This document shows, one piece after another, positions 28,938-32,545 of a stretch of DNA of 32,545 bases (position 1 is the stretch's first letter; each line of letters opens with the position of its first letter). A program made the translations under genes and the position numbers. The notes under the pieces were generated by a model, which did no database searches, was not told the origin of the DNA, and was given only the letters and a program-made list of their open reading frames with translations. This DNA comes from a virus, in IMG/VR virus record IMGVR_UViG_3300017951_004600, positions 1 through 32,545 of that record; one strand, written 5' to 3'.

Positions 28938-30302
28938 GTGGCCGAGACACCCGAGGAACTACGCGCCCTCCTGCGAGCGGCAGGTTTGCCCGTCTTTGAG
29001 TCCGAGACCTCCAAGGAACTCCGATACCGTGCACGACAGGCTGGTTTAGTGGCCTCCACGGCCACAGGAACGGGCGCTACGGGACCGCAAGGCCCTCGGG
29101 GTCTCCAAGGCCCAGCGGGACCAACGGGGGCCACAGGAGCGACAGGAGCGACAGGAGCGACAGGACCCGCAGGTGCTACGGGCGCCACGGGCGCGACAGG
29201 CCCCGCTGGGGCAGACGGTGCTGATGGGCTGGACGGTGCTACGGGCGCAACAGGCCCCGCAGGCCCCGCAGGAGCGGACGGAGCCGATGGCTTGGATGGA
29301 GCCACGGGACCCGCTGGCCCAATCGGACCGCAAGGACCCGCTGGTGCTGATGGTGCCGATGGGCTGGATGGCGCAACGGGGCCACAGGGGCCGCAAGGCA
29401 TTCAAGGCCCAGCAGGTGCAGATGGGGCCGATGGTTTGGACGGTGCGACAGGCCCGCAGGGACCCGCAGGCCCGCAGGGACCCGCAGGCCCCCAAGGACC
29501 TGCTGGCGCTGATGGAGCGGACGGATTGGATGGTGCGACAGGTCCCCAAGGGCCGATTGGCCCTGAAGGACCCGCTGGACCCGCTGGTGCCGATGGGAAC
29601 ACGATTGACATTTCAGCGCTCACGGCGAATACGCAGATTGCCGACGCCGACCTGCTCCTCTTGGACGACGGGGCTAATGGGACCAATAGGAAAATCACCT
29701 TCACCGAGGTCAAGGAGTGGATTCGGGGCGACGGCGTGATGGTCGGTCGGGATGGCGGAGTCCATGAATTGAGAATTAGGGACTCTCGCGATGATGGCGA
29801 ATTGTTGCCCGATTCCGTGGGCGATAAGCAGGTTCGGTTTGACTTCACCGACGACCTTAACACCTACACCCCGAGCGCCTATTGGACGGGGGTTATAACA
29901 ATGAAGGGATGGGGTGGCTCATACCGAGCCTTCCAATTGCTATCGTCGGCATCCAGCGAGGGGACCTCGGCGGTTGATACCGAGCCGCTCTATTTCAGAA
30001 GCGGAGAGGATAATGTGTGGGGCGCCATGCGTGAAGTCTTAACCTTCCCCGTGGGGCCTACGGGGAGCACTCCGAACGCCGATGGGCTGGCTGGTCAAGT
30101 CCTACAAACGGACGGAGCGGGGACGCTTTCGTGGGCGAGCCTCAATTTTGTGGATTTGGGGCTTGGTGGTCAAGAGCCGTTCAATGTCGCTCCGCCCGCC
30201 ACGGGGACAGAATGGCTGGGTGCTCCCCCCATCACAATTGAAGAAGCCCTCAACCGCCTCGCCGTCATCGTATCGGCCATGAATGGCGGGCCAATCCCTT
30301 GA
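28938..30302 (+). CDS. Collagen-like tail fibre protein
   Basis: A 454-residue protein with GTG start immediately after the previous stop and GGGAGG (about 28923-28928) as ribosome site. Residues 1-40 form a charged helix-rich head that recalls a SAP/LEM-like fold ([17 protein letters not shown]). Residues 44-220 are uninterrupted Gly-X-Y repeats, many in the unit [14 protein letters not shown], which should make a rigid triple helix. The C-terminal part has [17 protein letters not shown], a motif common in marine phage fibres, and ends in a short helix ([19 protein letters not shown]). It is likely the receptor-contact fibre. Confidence 0.88.
   Translation: MAETPEELRALLRAAGLPVFESETSKELRYRARQAGLVASTATGTGATGPQGPRGLQGPAGPTGATGATGATGATGPAGATGATGATGPAGADGADGLDGATGATGPAGPAGADGADGLDGATGPAGPIGPQGPAGADGADGLDGATGPQGPQGIQGPAGADGADGLDGATGPQGPAGPQGPAGPQGPAGADGADGLDGATGPQGPIGPEGPAGPAGADGNTIDISALTANTQIADADLLLLDDGANGTNRKITFTEVKEWIRGDGVMVGRDGGVHELRIRDSRDDGELLPDSVGDKQVRFDFTDDLNTYTPSAYWTGVITMKGWGGSYRAFQLLSSASSEGTSAVDTEPLYFRSGEDNVWGAMREVLTFPVGPTGSTPNADGLAGQVLQTDGAGTLSWASLNFVDLGLGGQEPFNVAPPATGTEWLGAPPITIEEALNRLAVIVSAMNGGPIP
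29067..29597 (+). repeat. Collagen-type coding repeat
   Basis: About 59 Gly-X-Y triplets are encoded by near-repeats of 9, 15 and ~45 bases (e.g. CAGGAGCGA in tandem near 29135-29160). Synonymous changes break perfect identity. The tract may expand or shrink by recombination. Confidence 0.9.
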
Positions 30303-30312
30303 GGTGATTCCT

Positions 30313-30441
30313 ATGACGGGGCATAGACCACATGAGTGTGCGAACTTGGACTGCTGGTCTCGTCTCGGGGACGGCAACCGCCATGAGTGGTGCCTCCAAT
30401 GTTGCATCAAGTTCGCCGTTTGGTGGGGGCGGGAGACATGA
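30313..30441 (+). CDS. Tiny Cys-rich protein, 42 aa
   Basis: GAGGTGATT (30301-30309), the best ribosome site of the window, lies before the ATG. The product has five Cys and four His/Trp-flanked positions (HECANLDCW, HEWCLQCCIKF), fit for one zinc ion. Its stop overlaps the next ATG (ATGA). Too short for family assignment; co-transcribed with the fibre. Confidence 0.6.
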   Translation: MTGHRPHECANLDCWSRLGDGNRHEWCLQCCIKFAVWWGRET

Positions 30442-30548
30442 CTTGGCGGCACGCTATGGAGTTCTATGCGGTCATGCTGGCCCTCATCATCGTCTTGGCG
30501 CCAGCGGCTCTCGTTCAGAGGGTCGTGGATTGGTTCAACCGTCGTTGA
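30438..30548 (+). CDS. Tiny membrane protein, 36 aa (holin-like position)
   Basis: A single hydrophobic helix (YAVMLALIIVLAPAALV) with a short basic tail (QRVVDWFNRR). GGGAG lies just before the ATG, which overlaps the previous stop. Last gene of the fibre operon. Lysis or membrane remodelling is possible; no direct evidence. Confidence 0.6.
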   Translation: MTWRHAMEFYAVMLALIIVLAPAALVQRVVDWFNRR

Positions 30549-30549
30549 T

Positions 30550-30579
30550 TTCATATAGGTGTGGCCGCCACGCTTGGGC
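30550..30579 (+). promoter_or_regulatory. Class B-like promoter (leaderless)
   Basis: TTCATATAGGTGTGG begins 30 bases before the ATG at 30580, overlapping the end of the fibre operon. Confidence 0.8.
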
Positions 30580-30909
30580 ATGAGTTCCGAGGAAATCCTT
30601 GCAGTTCTTGGCTTGCTGGGCATCGTGGGTGCAGTCGCATACCGTGCCTATATCAAACACAAATCCGCCATTGACGAGATTCTTGAGGACGGGTTGTCGC
30701 TTGACGACTTGGATGAAATCAAGGACCTCGTGGAGGACGCCAAGGAGGACATTGAGGAGGTCGTGAACCTCGTCTCGTCGCTCCCCAAGACCAAGACGGA
30801 ACTGCGTGCCCTCAAGAAGGCCGAACTCGTGGCGCTGGCCGACGAGCATGACCTTGAACTCACGGGGACCAAAGCAGACCTCGTGGAACGCCTTCTCCCG
30901 TTGCTTTGA
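30580..30909 (+). CDS. Membrane-anchored protein with coiled coil and SAP domain, 109 aa
   Basis: An N-terminal hydrophobic helix (ILAVLGLLGIVGAVAYRAYI, about 5-24), a highly acidic coiled coil (about 28-66) and a C-terminal SAP motif (LKKAELVALADEHDLELTGT, then KADLVERLLPLL). SAP domains bind DNA. The protein could tether viral DNA to the host membrane or act in DNA packaging or exit. It precedes the methyltransferase gene, which has its own promoter. Confidence 0.7.
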   Translation: MSSEEILAVLGLLGIVGAVAYRAYIKHKSAIDEILEDGLSLDDLDEIKDLVEDAKEDIEEVVNLVSSLPKTKTELRALKKAELVALADEHDLELTGTKADLVERLLPLL

Positions 30910-30910
30910 C

Positions 30911-30940
30911 TTAATATAGGTGGGGCAACCACTTGACCTC
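30911..30940 (+). promoter_or_regulatory. Class B promoter with full TATA box (leaderless)
   Basis: TTAATATAGGTGGGG begins 30 bases before the ATG at 30941, two bases after the previous stop. The class A upstream element is absent. A GTG at 30920 in frame is inside the promoter. Confidence 0.8.
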
Positions 30941-31825
30941 ATGAAGAATGTGTTGGGTCTTTTTGACGGCATATCGTGTGGCCAAATCGCCTTGGAGCGT
31001 GCGGGCATCACCTATGACACCTATTATGCTTCTGAGATTGAGGAGCAGTCAATCGCCATCACCCAACACCACTTCCCAAAAACGGTTCAATTGGGCGACA
31101 TAACCAAATGGCGAGAATGGAACCTCCCATCACTTGACTTGATTATCGGGGGAAGTCCGTGTCAAGGCTTCTCATCGGCTGGGAAACGGTTGAACTTTGA
31201 CGACCCACGGAGCCGCCTGTTCTTTGAGTTCGTCGCCATCATCAAGCACTACAAACCAACCTATTGGCTTCTTGAGAATGTGGTCATGCAACCTCACATC
31301 AGAGACGCCATTTCAGCCACGCTTGGGGTGGAACCCGTGTTCATCAATTCCAACCTCGTGTCCGCTCAGAACAGAAAGCGGTATTATTGGACCAACATAC
31401 CCAATGTGTCGGAGCCTGCCGACGCCAACATATCCCTTGCGTCCATCCTTGAGGATTCTGAATACACCAATGGAGCGGGTATATGCGGGCGTAGGTTAAA
31501 TGAGCACGGGCATAGGAACGACTATGACAAATCGTTGCCCATCGTTCAATGCCTTCAAGTCGCACGACACGATAAGGCGCCATGTTTGACCACCGTGAGC
31601 AAGGATTCAGTCGTGAGCAAGCGGGCGAGTGGCCGATACCCACACGCCTATGAATCACCCGTCTTGGACGATTGGCGGGACCTAACCCTCTTGGAGTGCG
31701 AGCGGCTACAAACCTTGCCCGACGGCTATACCGATGTTGCAGGTGTGCCTCCAAGCAAGCGCCGACGAATCATTGGAAACGGTTGGACGGTTGATGTAAT
31801 CGCTCACATCATGAGACACATCTGA
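30941..31825 (+). CDS. DNA (cytosine-5) methyltransferase 1
   Basis: A complete 294-residue enzyme. Motif I is LFDGISCGQIAL (7-18), motif IV GGSPCQGFS (70-78, catalytic Cys74), motif VI LENV (111-114), motif VIII QNRKRYYW (143-150), and near the end RRIIGNGW with the motif X function. The target-recognition region (about 160-250) is short. The FDGISCG form resembles phage and DNMT3-like orphan enzymes. No restriction enzyme gene is adjacent in view, so it probably protects viral DNA or alters its expression. Its target cannot be read from sequence. Confidence 0.93.
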   Translation: MKNVLGLFDGISCGQIALERAGITYDTYYASEIEEQSIAITQHHFPKTVQLGDITKWREWNLPSLDLIIGGSPCQGFSSAGKRLNFDDPRSRLFFEFVAIIKHYKPTYWLLENVVMQPHIRDAISATLGVEPVFINSNLVSAQNRKRYYWTNIPNVSEPADANISLASILEDSEYTNGAGICGRRLNEHGHRNDYDKSLPIVQCLQVARHDKAPCLTTVSKDSVVSKRASGRYPHAYESPVLDDWRDLTLLECERLQTLPDGYTDVAGVPPSKRRRIIGNGWTVDVIAHIMRHI

Positions 31826-31833
31826 GCGTTGAA

Positions 31834-31862
31834 TATATATAGGTGAACAGGCTGGACAAACC
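31834..31862 (+). promoter_or_regulatory. Promoter of the second methyltransferase (leaderless)
   Basis: TATATATAGGTG begins 29 bases before the ATG at 31863. GAGCGTTGAA upstream is a weak class A element; the G-rich block after the box is replaced by AACAGG. Confidence 0.7.
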
Positions 31863-32545
31863 ATGCCCCGCCATATCCGTGTCGTCGGTCTTGACCTCTT
31901 CTGCGGGTGTGGCGGAGCGACGCAAGGACTGTTGAACGCTGGCGTTAAGGTCGTTGGTTCATTTGACGGCTGGGAGGTCGCCAAGGCCATGCACGAGCAT
32001 AACTTCCCCGATGTGCCCTTTGAACTGCGCTGGCTTGGGAAGGACCCTGCCGACGACCTGCGACGGATGGTTGAAATCCTTGCTCCATACCGAGCGCAAG
32101 GCGCTCATATCCATGTCCATGGCTCACCTCCATGTCAAGCGTTTTCCACCGCAAGCGGGAACCAATCAAAAACGACTCTTGAGGAAGGGTTGGCGAATGT
32201 GAACCACTACCTATGGCTCGTGGAGGAACTCAAAGCGCTGGACCTGTGCGACTCGTGGAGCATGGAGAATGTCATTCAAGTCCGAGCGCACTTCCCCCAC
32301 TTGCCCCATCAAATCCTGTGGTCTCACGAGTTCGGAGTGCCTCAGAAGAGAAAGCGATGGTTCGCTGGTGAGGGTTGGTTGGCGAAGCCCACCTTTGAGG
32401 GCGCGGCATGGGACGAGGTTCTCAACGACCACACGCTCCCACTTGATGCGGTCCTAAACACCGTTGGGGCGGGGATTAGTGGCTCCAATAGGTTGCGTGC
32501 TTCCGACACCCCCCGAGGAAATCCCTCACGGACTCTCACACGCCA
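31863..32545 (+). CDS. DNA (cytosine-5) methyltransferase 2 (3' truncated by window)
   Basis: The open frame runs past the window end; 227 codons are visible. Motif I is DLFCGCGGATQG (11-22), motif IV GSPPCQAFS (87-95, catalytic Cys91), motif VI MENV (134-137) and motif VIII GVPQKRKRWF (158-167). It is only distantly like the neighbouring enzyme, so the pair is not a recent duplication. The motif IV spacing and PPCQ form are those of typical modification enzymes. Together the two could protect two different motifs. Confidence 0.9.
   Translation, partial: MPRHIRVVGLDLFCGCGGATQGLLNAGVKVVGSFDGWEVAKAMHEHNFPDVPFELRWLGKDPADDLRRMVEILAPYRAQGAHIHVHGSPPCQAFSTASGNQSKTTLEEGLANVNHYLWLVEELKALDLCDSWSMENVIQVRAHFPHLPHQILWSHEFGVPQKRKRWFAGEGWLAKPTFEGAAWDEVLNDHTLPLDAVLNTVGAGISGSNRLRASDTPRGNPSRTLTR

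Noticed and set aside
29046-29549. Minus-strand ORFs across the collagen repeat
   Set aside because: Their repetitive Cys/Ser/Arg or Ala/Pro products are mirror images of the Gly-X-Y coding repeat.
1-32545. CRISPR array, insertion sequence, rRNA, integrase or attachment sites
   Set aside because: No regularly spaced repeats, transposase or recombinase motifs or tRNA fragments were seen; the only long repeats are collagen-type coding repeats.

Overview
The window is part of the genome of a tailed double-stranded DNA virus (Caudoviricetes-like) that infects an archaeon. The archaeal reading rests on three things. First, almost every transcription unit starts with a TATA-like box whose first base lies 29-32 (usually exactly 30) bases upstream of an ATG, which implies leaderless mRNA. 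Second, the replication and repair genes are of archaeal/eukaryotic type: an XPD/Rad3-like Fe-S helicase, an RPA-like ssDNA-binding protein, a PCNA-like clamp, a PriS-type primase and an XPF/ERCC4 nuclease. Third, genes inside operons use GAGGTG-type ribosome binding sites. The virion part is typical of long-tailed phages: tail tube, a frameshifted tail-assembly chaperone, tape measure, baseplate hub and a collagen-like fibre. GC content is moderately high. A marine Euryarchaeota host (Poseidoniales/Marine Group II or relatives) is a guess from gene content, not proven. No terminase, portal, capsid or DNA polymerase gene lies in the window, so it is only part of the genome.

Layout. 1-298: end of an unknown gene. 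299-4072: single-gene units of small unknown proteins around the XPD-like helicase, plus a conserved phage protein. 4106-5911: tail hub. 5912-6575: the only long gap; it carries two minus-strand promoters driving two structured candidate ncRNAs, then a candidate origin with a strong hairpin and a CA-rich tract. 6576-9727: P-loop ATPase (probable replicative helicase) and RPA-like SSB. 9931-10263: small probable virion protein. 10306-15775: RecA/Sak4-like ATPase, Cas4/RecB-like Fe-S nuclease, PCNA-like clamp and small, partly zinc-binding proteins. 15801-24168: tail operon. 24207-28274: primase, XPF nuclease and regulators. 28309-30548: fibre operon with two tiny downstream genes. 30580-32545: a membrane-anchored SAP protein and two tandem cytosine-C5 DNA methyltransferases, the second cut by the window end.

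Three promoter classes can be read by eye. Class A (TTAATATAGG with a CGAYRGG-like element just upstream) drives small unknown genes and the two ncRNAs. Class B (TTGAAATAGGTGGGG and variants) drives replication, repair and methylation genes. Class C has no TATA box: a C/TAAKAACCMC motif lies 28-29 bases before the ATG and is seen only before virion-type units. This suggests temporal control with early, middle and late sets. The structural genes are split into several late islands among the replication genes.

The most striking global property is that the tetranucleotide palindromes GATC and CCGG, and apparently AGCT, ACGT, TCGA, GTAC and CTAG, do not occur in the 32.5 kb, while GGCC, GCGC, CATG, TGCA and AATT are common. 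Codon choice is bent to achieve this (Phe is TTT before Asp/Glu, Lys-Leu is AAA-TTG, Asp-Val is GAT-GTG, Thr-Gly is ACG-GGC). This looks like broad evasion of host restriction, alongside two virus-encoded cytosine methyltransferases.
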